Shown: positions 18,021 through 26,255 of the stretch, piece by piece
Layout: each line of letters opens with the position of its first letter
Numbering within the stretch: the first letter of the stretch is position 1
Origin: Methanospirillum lacunae
GTDB taxonomy: Archaea; Halobacteriota; Methanomicrobia; Methanomicrobiales; Methanospirillaceae
Assembly: GCF_046195335.1 (NCBI RefSeq)
Contig: NZ_CP176093.1
Length of the DNA: 64,000 nt
Strand: one strand, 5' to 3'
The notes under the pieces: generated by a model
What the model was told of the DNA's origin: nothing
The model's database searches: none
What the model saw: only the letters and a program-made list of their open reading frames with translations
Translations under genes and position numbers: made by a program

Positions 18021-18263
18021 ATGCCTAAATGGTTAGATACCGGATCACAACTTCTTAATCTGGATTATATTGCCAAATTTCAGGTTATAGAGATGACCCG
18101 GGAAGTAAAGGGTCAGGTCATCGTGGAAAAGGCTGTACTGAAGGCCATGATGAAAGACGGGGAACAAATAAACATTGCAGCATTTAAGAACCGGATGGAT
18201 GCGGTGACATGGATGAGAACCAGACTCCGTAACAGTGAAGAAAAAGTGATCCAGGTTCGATAA
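18021..18263 (+). CDS. Small protein of unknown function
   Basis: An 80-residue protein starting MPKWLDTGSQLLNLDYI. It has an alternating, probably beta-rich core (AKFQVIEMTREVKGQVIVE), a lysine-rich middle and a C-terminal helix (NRMDAVTWMRTRL). The composition is that of a folded cytosolic protein; it resembles short single-domain proteins with a PH-like beta layout, but no family is recognised. No clear ribosome site is visible. It follows the previous small gene on the same strand and may be cotranscribed. The longer overlapping frame that begins at 17862 is an artefact of running into that gene. Confidence 0.5.
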   Translation: MPKWLDTGSQLLNLDYIAKFQVIEMTREVKGQVIVEKAVLKAMMKDGEQINIAAFKNRMDAVTWMRTRLRNSEEKVIQVR

Positions 18264-18374
18264 TTACTACCATTTCTCATATTCTCTAGCAGAACGAGAT
18301 AATCATCAGTGTTTTATTTGTTTTTTGGCTACCTTTGGGCAAAATTTATCTGCCTTAACTGTGAGTGAGATTGC

Positions 18375-19286
18375 ATGAGTAAATCCATTTATGTACCTCT
18401 GGATGTACCAAAAGATCAACAGAAAACCTATACCAGCAATTTTAAAACTATTACCCATGAATCAGGAAGGCTCATGCTCTTTGCCGGGGATCAGAAGATT
18501 GAGCACCTGAACGCAGATTTTTTTGGTGATGGAATTCATAAAGACGACAACGATCCCGAGCATCTCTTTCGTATAGCTGCAAAAGCTAAGATCGGATGTT
18601 TTGCAACTCAACTCGGACTTATTGCGCGATATGGTGCAGACTATCCCGATGTTCCCTATCTTGTCAAAATTAATTCTAAAACCAATCTGGTTGGTACATC
18701 ACAACAGGAACCGTCATCAGGCCTTTTAAACACTGTAGAACAAGTAGTCAGATTTAGAAAAAGCAGCGGTTTAAAAATTGGCGGGATCGGTTATACAATA
18801 TATCTTGGATCAGAGGCTGAATCAGAGATGCTGTCAGCAGCTGCTAACGCAATCTTTGAAGCACACCAAAACGGTCTCGTAACTGTGCTATGGATATATC
18901 CAAGAGGAAAAGCAGTCAAGGATGAGAAAGATCCACACCTTATTGCAGGTGCCGCAGGTGTTGCAGCATGTCTAGGTTCTGATTTTGTGAAAGTAAACCC
19001 ACCAAAGAAAGAGGGGGCATCATCTGTTGAACTGATGAAGGAAGCAACTCTGGCAGCAGGAAGAACCAAAGTAGTCTGTGCGGGAGGTTCAAGCGTTGAT
19101 GGAGAAATTTTCCTGAAACAACTCTGGGAACAGATCCACATCGGTGGTTGTGCTGGTAATGCAACCGGACGGAACATCCATCAAAAAAGCCTTGATGAAG
19201 CCGTCAGGATGTGTAATGCAATCTATGCAATCACCGTTCAGGATGCATCAATTGAAGAAGCAGTAAAAATATACGAAAAAAAGTGA
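18375..19286 (+). CDS. fba: Class I fructose-bisphosphate aldolase (archaeal DhnA type)
   Basis: A 303-residue TIM-barrel aldolase of the archaeal class I type. LMLFAGDQKIEHLN marks the first strand, IGGIGYTIYLGSE the middle, and the Schiff-base lysine is probably K206 in GSDFVKVNPP; a phosphate-binding glycine segment follows at VCAGGSSVDGE and the FQ/NATGRNIHQK strand near the end. It condenses or splits fructose-1,6-bisphosphate in gluconeogenesis. At 303 residues it is longer than ADTH synthase (about 265), the related aromatic-pathway enzyme, so FBP aldolase is the better call. Single gene, convergent with the ABC ATPase gene. Confidence 0.82.
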   Translation: MSKSIYVPLDVPKDQQKTYTSNFKTITHESGRLMLFAGDQKIEHLNADFFGDGIHKDDNDPEHLFRIAAKAKIGCFATQLGLIARYGADYPDVPYLVKINSKTNLVGTSQQEPSSGLLNTVEQVVRFRKSSGLKIGGIGYTIYLGSEAESEMLSAAANAIFEAHQNGLVTVLWIYPRGKAVKDEKDPHLIAGAAGVAACLGSDFVKVNPPKKEGASSVELMKEATLAAGRTKVVCAGGSSVDGEIFLKQLWEQIHIGGCAGNATGRNIHQKSLDEAVRMCNAIYAITVQDASIEEAVKIYEKK

Positions 19287-19358
19287 AGAGCAATCTCTAA
19301 CCTTACATCTGATTTTTTTAATTTTTACGATTATTTGTTACTTTTTCTTTTAGCGGGG

Positions 19359-20246
19359 TTATTTCCCAATCTTCATTAAAATCTCTTCAAGTGACGGATA
19401 TTTTGATTCAATACGCTCTACTACTCCACCATTATTAGAAATATCAGAGGTAAGGGCATTAAGATCAGGAACAGACCGGACTGTTGACATCCAGAGATTT
19501 CCACTTTTTTCAGTTCCAACAGGCAATGTCAAGGGACTTTCTCCAAGAAGATGGAACCATACCTCATATCTAATTGAACCAAACTGCTCTCTAAGTTCTG
19601 GCATGGTCCCTCTGATAACAACATCTCCCTGCTTTAATATCATTACCAGATCGCAGATCTCTTCAACCTGATTGAGATTGTGTGCAGATAGGATGATAGT
19701 CTTACCGCGATTCCGCAGATCTTTAAGGTATTCAATGATGAACCGACTGGTCATCGGGTCAAGACCAGAACCAGGCTCATCATAAACAAGGATTGCAGGA
19801 TCATGAATAAGGGTTCGTGCAATTGCAACCTTTCTCTTCATGCCTTTGGATAAATTTCCAATCCGTTTCCCATCAGGATTTAATGATAATTGGGCAAGTA
19901 ATATACCGGCACGGGAATCTACTGTCTCCCGATCTAGTCCGTAAATCTCCCCAAAAAAGCGAAGGTAATCTGGAACCGTCATGGTTTCATAAAGGCGTGA
20001 TTCTTCAGGAAGATAGCCGAGCTGGCACTTGACCTGCATGGGATCGGAAAGAACATCAACACCACCGATGGTAAGGCTCCCTGAATCAGGCTTAATGAGG
20101 CCTGAAAGAATCTTGAGTAGGGTGGTTTTTCCTGCACCGTTATGCCCGATAATTCCCAGGATTTGCCCTTCCTCACAGGTAAAGGATACATCGTGAAGCA
20201 CAGTTGCCTCACCATACTTCCTGGAGAGATGTGACGCATTGATCAT
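19359..20246 (-). CDS. ABC transporter ATP-binding protein (ABC-2 exporter)
   Basis: An ABC ATPase of about 295 residues. Walker A GHNGAGKTT, signature LSKGMKRKVAIA and Walker B ILVYDEPGSGLDP are intact, with the H-loop in SAHNLNQVEE. The C-terminal 90 residues are an extension found in NatA/CcmA-like exporters. Two starts are possible: 20246, with AGGAAAAGGAAG before it, and 20270; I prefer the first. It is divergent from the two permease genes with only 54 bases between starts, and almost certainly powers them. Confidence 0.88.
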   Translation of the reverse strand: MINASHLSRKYGEATVLHDVSFTCEEGQILGIIGHNGAGKTTLLKILSGLIKPDSGSLTIGGVDVLSDPMQVKCQLGYLPEESRLYETMTVPDYLRFFGEIYGLDRETVDSRAGILLAQLSLNPDGKRIGNLSKGMKRKVAIARTLIHDPAILVYDEPGSGLDPMTSRFIIEYLKDLRNRGKTIILSAHNLNQVEEICDLVMILKQGDVVIRGTMPELREQFGSIRYEVWFHLLGESPLTLPVGTEKSGNLWMSTVRSVPDLNALTSDISNNGGVVERIESKYPSLEEILMKIGK

Positions 20247-20300
20247 GCTTCCTTTTCCTGTACTCTGCATTCCATAAAAGATACACGACCTAGAGGACTC

Positions 20301-22157
20301 ATGATTGATATATGGTGGCGTTCAATTCTCACCATTATGCAGATGCTGCATCAGCTTTTTACCATCTCACGGTGGGAGGTCAAACGTTTCTTCACCACTA
20401 TGAGCAGGGATCTGCTCCCTATTTCGGTAATACTCCTGATTCTCCTCGTCCTGGTGAGTGGATTTGCTGCACAACGCGGGATGCATCTGCAGGATGGACT
20501 GTATAGGATTGGGATTGACAGCCCAACATATCTTGAAATTATTGGAAATGATCCCAGATATACAGTTTATGATACGAGTAATCTTTATGGAGTGACCCCG
20601 CAGAAAGCAGGTACTGATCTAAAGATCCAAACAGGGACGATTCTTCGAACACCTGGAGAGAAAGGTAAAGCTGCTCAAAAAAGTTTTGAACGCGATTACC
20701 AAGCATACTCTGATAGGATATATCAACAACAAAAAGATCTTTTTGCCGCATATCCTCTCTGGATTCAAAATGAGTACGTTTCAAGTGAACTCAACTTTCT
20801 AGCAACGCAGACCGGACAGCAGATCGGTATTCCCGGGCAGGCATATAATGAGGCTCCAGAACCAGATCTTCCGGTTGAGGAAGTTACACCACCGGTCTCA
20901 TCAGTTCCGGTAGATTCGGAAGAACTGCGGATGAGCCTCGCTGAACAGATGAGAAATGACCAGGAGCAGGTGAGTAGATATACGGGAATTTTTTCAAAGG
21001 CTGACACTACGCAGATTCCCTATAAAGTTCCCTCTCTCCTCTCTCCTCCACTTCCATTTGATACCATCATCTTCATTTTTGTCTTCATTTTTCCGCTATA
21101 CTTCACATCTCAATTCTTCATGATGAGTATCATGAACGAGCGCACCCTGAGGCAGGGAGAAGCACTTATTGCCGCCCCAATTAAACCGGAAATCCTTATT
21201 TTTGGAAAAATGTTGCCATATGCCATCGGTATGATCCTATTAGCATCTGCAATCCTGTTTGCAGTTCATACAGATATCATAGCTATCCTGCCACTCATTC
21301 CTGTTATCTTATTCTTTCTCGCATTTGCTCTCTTTATTGGAATGGTATCCCGCAGTTTTAAAGAACTCTCATTCATCTCTATCTTCTTCTCAACAATTGC
21401 TACCTCATATCTTTTCTTTCCAAGCCTCTTTGCAAATGTTCACATTGTAAGCCTTCTTTCACCGGTCACTCTTGTTGTATATGTAATCCAGGGAACCGGT
21501 TACACACTAATGGAGTATCTGTATGCGACTTCTCTCTTCTACCTGACAAGTTTCATTATCTTTGGTATCTGTATAAAAAATTTCAGAGAAGAGCAACTAT
21601 TTACAGAATCCAGTATGGTTTCAAAGGTAAGGCTCTATCTTGCCGGACTGATACAACCCCGTCACTGGTGGTTCTCACTTTTTATTATCGGGTTGATCAG
21701 TATACCTTTCGTTCTCATGGCCCAGATGATGTACCTGGTTCTCTTCTTTAACCTCCCAATGCCTTTTTCATTAATTTTGATAATGTTGCTTGCTGCTTTT
21801 ACTGAAGAGATGGCAAAAGGGGCTGGAATTATAGCACTTATCACTGCAATGCCAGGATTTCTAAATGCACGTATACTAGTGATTGCCTCAGCCCTCATTG
21901 CATTAGGGTTTCTTGTTGGAGAAAAATTACTCCTTTTTGTTACCATTTCGCAAATATCAGATTCCGTTTTTGGTGCAGCCCTGTTCCTGAGCATCGGAAT
22001 GCTCTGGATGCCATTCCTTTTGCATACAGTTGGAGTCTGTATAACCGGAGCTTTGGTTCTATACAAAGGGCCAAAAGCGTTGCCATTTGGTCTAGCCCTT
22101 GCCACAGCAGTGCATCTTACCTATAATCTGTATATGCTCAGGGGGTGGCTTTGGTGA
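20301..22157 (+). CDS. ABC-2 permease fused to PrsW-like intramembrane protease domain
   Basis: A 618-residue membrane protein. Residues 1-425 form an ABC-2 type permease: a first helix at about 30-55, a large extracytoplasmic domain (about 60-250) and then five or six helices. From about 455 a second set of helices carries the full metalloprotease motif set of the PrsW/CPBP group: E502-E503-x-x-K506, E541 in GEKLLLF, H575 in LLHTVG and H605-x-x-x-N609 in VHLTYN. Family knowledge says such residues form a membrane-embedded zinc site. The next gene encodes a plain permease of the same exporter and overlaps by four bases. ATG 20301 is preceded by AGAGGAC; ATG 20337 is an alternative. Confidence 0.8.
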   Translation: MIDIWWRSILTIMQMLHQLFTISRWEVKRFFTTMSRDLLPISVILLILLVLVSGFAAQRGMHLQDGLYRIGIDSPTYLEIIGNDPRYTVYDTSNLYGVTPQKAGTDLKIQTGTILRTPGEKGKAAQKSFERDYQAYSDRIYQQQKDLFAAYPLWIQNEYVSSELNFLATQTGQQIGIPGQAYNEAPEPDLPVEEVTPPVSSVPVDSEELRMSLAEQMRNDQEQVSRYTGIFSKADTTQIPYKVPSLLSPPLPFDTIIFIFVFIFPLYFTSQFFMMSIMNERTLRQGEALIAAPIKPEILIFGKMLPYAIGMILLASAILFAVHTDIIAILPLIPVILFFLAFALFIGMVSRSFKELSFISIFFSTIATSYLFFPSLFANVHIVSLLSPVTLVVYVIQGTGYTLMEYLYATSLFYLTSFIIFGICIKNFREEQLFTESSMVSKVRLYLAGLIQPRHWWFSLFIIGLISIPFVLMAQMMYLVLFFNLPMPFSLILIMLLAAFTEEMAKGAGIIALITAMPGFLNARILVIASALIALGFLVGEKLLLFVTISQISDSVFGAALFLSIGMLWMPFLLHTVGVCITGALVLYKGPKALPFGLALATAVHLTYNLYMLRGWLW

Positions 22158-23224
22158 ATGTTCATAGGGTCTTGACAATTACAAAAAAAGAACTCCGCGG
22201 ACTTGCAAATGAGAAAACTATCCTGTTAGCAATCCTTCTTCAACTCTTTATAGCACTCTTCTCATCGTTTCTAATGGTAGGTCTCTCTGCAATGTATGAC
22301 CCAACCACATATGGAAGTATTTCCGGAGTAAAATACGGAGTAGGAGTGGTTGGAAATGATACAATCCTGAAAGGGTTACTTGATGAAAATCCATCATTTA
22401 AATCATATCAAATGAATCTTTCAGTGGCACTTGGGGCACTTAAGGAGAGAAAACTTGCAGCAGTAATCTGGACATCAGAAACTCCCCCGGAAAGTGTGGA
22501 CCCTGTCAGCCTAACACTTTATACGATAAAAAATGATATTCAGTCAGCGGTTATCGAGGTAAAAATCAAGGAAGTATTTCTAAAATATGAGGACATCCTT
22601 CGAGATGTAAGAAGTGACCGTATTACGAAGCATCCCGTTACTATAACCTCGGCAAGACCTGTAAACTCAAACACTTTTTACGAATTTATTTATGCCCTGT
22701 TGATACCTCTCCTTCTTTTCATGCCTGCCATCATATCAGCAGGACTGGTTATAGATCTCATAACTGAAGAATACCAGCAACAGACAATTGATACCCTGCG
22801 TACTACCCCTGCTTCCATGAATGAGATCATATGGGGAAAGATAAGTGCCTGCATTCTTCTAGTACCGATGGAAGCAGGTCTTTGGCTTGTGCTACTAATA
22901 CTGAACAGAATAAGAATCGGATCTCTTCCAGAAATCCTTCTGCAGGTTATCTTTGCCTCCTCTGCCCTCATTCTGGTCGCTGCTCTTCTGGCACTTTATT
23001 ACCAGGACCGAACAAAATCACAATTTATCTTCTCAACAGCAGCTGTTATTCTTCTTCTGCTCACACTTGCATTTCCAGGAAATCCTCTCAATATTATTGC
23101 TCAACTTGCCTCTGAATCACCAGCTCCGCTCTTCTGGCCAGTTCTTTTCGTTTTTATCTGTTTCTGTATAATATTGACTCTGTTAATACGCGTAACCGTA
23201 CGAAAGGCAACAGAAACATCGTAG
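22154..23224 (+). CDS. ABC-2 type permease
   Basis: About 356 residues: one N-terminal helix after a KKELRGLANEKT motif, an extracytoplasmic domain to about residue 170, then five helices. RTTPASMNEIIWGKI after the second helix is the typical ABC-2 coupling-helix pattern (L-R-T-x-P...). The GTG at 22154 forms a GTGA overlap with the stop of the fused permease and has AGGGGGTGG seven bases before it, so I prefer it to the GTG at 22145. It pairs with the upstream permease-protease and the divergent ATPase as one exporter; the substrate is unknown. Confidence 0.85.
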   Translation: MNVHRVLTITKKELRGLANEKTILLAILLQLFIALFSSFLMVGLSAMYDPTTYGSISGVKYGVGVVGNDTILKGLLDENPSFKSYQMNLSVALGALKERKLAAVIWTSETPPESVDPVSLTLYTIKNDIQSAVIEVKIKEVFLKYEDILRDVRSDRITKHPVTITSARPVNSNTFYEFIYALLIPLLLFMPAIISAGLVIDLITEEYQQQTIDTLRTTPASMNEIIWGKISACILLVPMEAGLWLVLLILNRIRIGSLPEILLQVIFASSALILVAALLALYYQDRTKSQFIFSTAAVILLLLTLAFPGNPLNIIAQLASESPAPLFWPVLFVFICFCIILTLLIRVTVRKATETS

Positions 23225-23287
23225 GTTATAAACAAAACCTTTCATTTTTCGATAAGTTGATGCCTGATTTATCGCATATACCATACA

Positions 23288-23836
23288 GTGGCTGATACAT
23301 ATTCATCATCTGGTTGGGCAGATCTTATCAGGGGAAGTTCACAGGGTAGGGAACTTGCCGGGTTCTGGCGTCGTTTTGCGGCATCAATCATTGATCTGAT
23401 AATTCTTTGTATAATCAATGGTGTTGCCGCGGCATATCTTGGCCTTGGTGAAGGTTGGAGAATGCTCATGATGATTATTCGAAGGCAGGCAATCGTGTCA
23501 GATGATGGAATTCCTACAACATCACTTGTTCCAATGCCGGTGGCAACATGTATTCTGGTTCTCTTTATCCTTATTCCATGGATCTATTTCGCCTCTCTCG
23601 AATCTTCACGAAACCAGGCTACACTAGGTAAGATGGCATGCAGGGTAGTCGTGTCTGACCTGCACGGAAAACCGGTCACATTCGCAAGGGCCACATTACG
23701 ACATTTTTCTAAATTTATTTCTGGAATCTTGGTATTTACAGGATTTCTCTGTATTGGATATACAAAATACCACCAGGGTCTTCATGATGTAGTCGCAGCA
23801 ACACTTGTGTGGTACCAGCGTGAAACAGTAGAATAA
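23288..23836 (+). CDS. RDD-family membrane protein
   Basis: A 182-residue protein with three predicted membrane helices. The RDD signature is present: FWRRFAASIIDLIIL with R and D on the first helix, then TLGKMACRVVVSD and the late H-D pair in YHQGLHDVVAATLV. It starts with GTG at 23288. RDD proteins are thought to be transporters or exporter accessories; an Na+(Li+)/H+ antiport role has been shown for one bacterial member. It follows the ABC-2 permeases by 63 bases on the same strand and may belong to that operon. Confidence 0.82.
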   Translation: MADTYSSSGWADLIRGSSQGRELAGFWRRFAASIIDLIILCIINGVAAAYLGLGEGWRMLMMIIRRQAIVSDDGIPTTSLVPMPVATCILVLFILIPWIYFASLESSRNQATLGKMACRVVVSDLHGKPVTFARATLRHFSKFISGILVFTGFLCIGYTKYHQGLHDVVAATLVWYQRETVE

Positions 23837-24085
23837 TTCCGATAGCATAAAAATATAAGAAAAATGAAAGCCTCACACTGGATTGATCCCTCATACTTTC
23901 TTGATAAAACATTATCGTTTCAAGATTGATTGCCTTGAATAGACTACAGACTGCTCTAATACGCGTGTTTGTAGTATTTCAGAAACCGAAAAAATGCAAA
24001 CCTGATATTAAGGGATTAGGATTTCCATGACAAATACTGTAGTCAAAGAAATTCAAAAAAGGGAATACAAATATTTACAATTTTT

Positions 24086-24472
24086 TTAAACTTTCGATGA
24101 ATTCGTCGCAGCAGATACATTAATCGAACCATTGATCAGATGCTCATCAAATTCTGACTCGTTGGTTTTACTGTGGGCAATCAGGTTTGAATCAAAATCT
24201 GATGTGTTTATTTTGCTGTGGGCTATCAAATTTGAATCAAAATCAGAAGTATTCACTGAAGCATTAATCAGATGATTATCAAAATCTGATGTGTTGATCT
24301 TACTATGAGCAATAAGATCTGAATCAAATCCAGAAGAATTAATAGTACTGTCAGCGATCAGTTGCCTGTCAAATTCAGAAGTATTGAGCCCAACATCAGC
24401 ATATACACAGACTATCCCTAGGACCAGAATAACCCCCGCACAGATACATTTTTCAACCAATCTCATAACCAT
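24086..24472 (-). CDS. Small secreted repeat protein, one N-glycosylation sequon per repeat
   Basis: A 128-residue protein: a signal peptide (residues 1-26, AGVILVLGIVCVYA), then six tandem units of 14-15 residues (29-116) with consensus [IV]-N-T-S-[DE]-F-D-x-x-L-I-[AN]-x-S, then a short Ser/Asn tail. Each unit begins with an N-x-S/T sequon, so the mature chain could carry a regular ladder of glycans. No membrane anchor. The ATG at 24472 has AGAAAGAG upstream; ATG 24466 is an alternative. It stands alone. I do not recognise a family; the regularity suggests a solenoid or an extended surface fibre. Confidence 0.6.
   Translation of the reverse strand: MVMRLVEKCICAGVILVLGIVCVYADVGLNTSEFDRQLIADSTINSSGFDSDLIAHSKINTSDFDNHLINASVNTSDFDSNLIAHSKINTSDFDSNLIAHSKTNESEFDEHLINGSINVSAATNSSKV
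24125..24388 (-). repeat. Tandem 42-45 bp coding repeats
   Basis: Six in-frame units of 42 or 45 bases encode the sequon repeats. Two adjacent 45-base units (about 24167-24256) are nearly identical in DNA, which points to recent duplication, while the first and last have diverged. Confidence 0.75.
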
Positions 24473-24674
24473 ATTATCTCTTTCTCGAAGGACAAAAGGC
24501 TATTGATATAACAGGATAAATCTGACAGAATCAGAAATTACACGAAATTATCAATTTCTTTACTCATCAGAGAATAAGCATATCGAATAATCTGTCAAGG
24601 GGTAAGAATTGCATCATATTCGATGTATTTAATCTCAACAACATTGAAGAACATAAAGTGGCACAAAGGTTTGA

Positions 24675-24759
24675 TGCGAGGGAAGGGATTCGAACCCTTG
24701 AATTCCTGCGAAACCGGATCTTAAGTCCGGCCCATTTGGCCTGGCTTTGGTACCCTCGC
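24675..24759 (-). tRNA. tRNA-Leu (anticodon TAA)
   Basis: An 85-base class II tRNA on the minus strand. Acceptor GCGAGGG pairs with CCCTCGC, discriminator A. The anticodon stem CCGGA/TCCGG holds loop CTTAAGA, so the anticodon is TAA. Long variable arm and T arm AAGGG-TTCGAAT-CCCTT are clear. CCA not encoded. A TATTTAAT box lies at 24776-24783. Confidence 0.95.
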
Positions 24760-24940
24760 TTCCATCATTGCAGTAATTAAATACAGACTACCAGCGCCAC
24801 AGAAATGCTGTCTGTCAGATATGCCTTACCTTATACTCTTTGAAACTATTTAATTATCAGTCTCTTTTGTCATGTTCTTCATCACTAATTGCCCCATATT
24901 AAGCAACCCAGGTTCACATTGAGATCACTATCTTCCTGGT

Positions 24941-25978
24941 TTGTCCGAATATACTATATATTGTTCATCCTCCACCTTGACAAGACAGATGGAACTACGA
25001 GGCTGGGTCGAACTCGACGGAATTGTTCTTTCAACCGATGAAATCTCATCTATACTAAATGAGGAACCTGAAAAGATATCTTCATTTGGAGGAGAATTCT
25101 TCCTGAAATGGAATTCCTGTAGTGCACGTGATCATTATGGGATTATTCCAGGAGATTGTCCCGCAGGGGAAGTCTGGTGCAATGGGAGGAAGATCAGGAC
25201 CATTGAACCAGAATCACGATCTTTGGATCTCCACGCCGCAATCGTTGATTCAATCAAGATGAGATCCAAAGAAGGTGTGACCGCTTTATCCGGGGGAGTT
25301 GACTCAGCACTTGTTGCTGCCCTTGCACAAAAACCCTGTATCTCTGTTGGTGTTCAGGATTCACACGACCTGAAACGGGCTGCAATAGTAGCAGGAGAAT
25401 TAAATCTCCCACTTGAGATCAGAACTGTCACCCCCGGTGAGATAGAAGAAACCCTTCCAAAGGTAATGAAAATCCTCAAAGATCCAACACCGGTTGATCT
25501 CGCCATTGCAACTACCCTTTTCTTTGTTTCCGAGACAGCCCACGATCAAGGTTACGAGAGAATTCTAACGGGTCAGGGAGCTGATGAGGTCTTTGGCGGG
25601 TACTCAAGATATCTTGGGAAGAATGAAGAGGAACTTATCAATACTTTTTCTACAGATTTTTCATCTCTGTCCAGACAGGGTATACGTGATCAGACTATTG
25701 CCGGGTATCACGATACCTGGCTCTCGATGCCATATCTAGACATCAGAGTAGTATGCGCTGCATCAACTATTCCTGTGACAGAGAAGGTCAGTGAGGGAAT
25801 TAGAAAAAGACCTCTCAGAGAGATTGCAGCCAAATATCTCTCATCTGATACCGCATATTATGAGAAAAAAGCTATGCAATATGGAACAGGGATCTGGAAA
25901 GAAATAAAACGTCTTGCAAGGCAGAACGGTTATCAGAACTCAGTTTCAGATTACATGCACCATATCAGGAAGGCATAA
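24941..25978 (+). CDS. Asparagine-synthase-like PP-loop protein lacking the glutaminase nucleophile
   Basis: A 345-residue protein whose C-terminal two thirds match the synthetase domain of asparagine synthase: PP-loop LSGGVDS at 116-122, a D-L-A-[IT] region, and TGQGADEVFGGYSRYL. The N-terminal 95 residues are a shrunken, degenerate remainder of the glutaminase domain, with no Cys at position 2 and a third of normal length. The enzyme would therefore need free ammonia or a partner for nitrogen, or adenylate something else (compare beta-lactam synthetase). It starts with TTG; ATG at 24989 would be an alternative. gatC follows six bases after its stop codon, so it is probably co-expressed with gatCAB. 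Confidence 0.72.
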   Translation: MSEYTIYCSSSTLTRQMELRGWVELDGIVLSTDEISSILNEEPEKISSFGGEFFLKWNSCSARDHYGIIPGDCPAGEVWCNGRKIRTIEPESRSLDLHAAIVDSIKMRSKEGVTALSGGVDSALVAALAQKPCISVGVQDSHDLKRAAIVAGELNLPLEIRTVTPGEIEETLPKVMKILKDPTPVDLAIATTLFFVSETAHDQGYERILTGQGADEVFGGYSRYLGKNEEELINTFSTDFSSLSRQGIRDQTIAGYHDTWLSMPYLDIRVVCAASTIPVTEKVSEGIRKRPLREIAAKYLSSDTAYYEKKAMQYGTGIWKEIKRLARQNGYQNSVSDYMHHIRKA

Positions 25979-25984
25979 ATATCC

Positions 25985-26254
25985 ATGGTAAATTCAGAAG
26001 ACGTCAGAAAGATTGCTAAACTTGCCGACATCGGAGTTGATGACGGCGAAATTGAAGAGTTTACATCCCAGTGCTCAGAAATTCTCACATACTTCGAGAT
26101 GCTTGATACCCTCCCTCAGGGAAAAGGAGTAGATCGTGGTCTCATCAATATTTTCAGAGAAGATGAGGTCACAGATTCTTTGAGCCAGGAAGAAGCACTC
26201 AAAAATGCAAAGGAAACCGAAAACGGTTATTTCAAGGCACCGAGGGTGATGTAA
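25985..26254 (+). CDS. gatC: Aspartyl/glutamyl-tRNA amidotransferase subunit C
   Basis: An 89-residue GatC. It starts VNSEDVRKIAKLADIGVDD-like with the usual helical region, then the conserved F-x-x-[QM]-x-x-x-I-L-x-Y-F-x-M-L segment and the C-terminal REDE...GYFKAPRVM strand that wraps between GatA and GatB. In archaea GatCAB serves Asn-tRNA(Asn) formation, while GatDE makes Gln-tRNA(Gln). One base separates its stop codon from gatA. Confidence 0.93.
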   Translation: MVNSEDVRKIAKLADIGVDDGEIEEFTSQCSEILTYFEMLDTLPQGKGVDRGLINIFREDEVTDSLSQEEALKNAKETENGYFKAPRVM

Positions 26255-26255
26255 T

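Noticed and set aside
14567..23257. Shared 13-mer TTTTTCGATAAGT at 14567 and 23245
   Set aside because: A 13-base match in 64 kb of AT-rich sequence is expected by chance and no longer similarity surrounds it.
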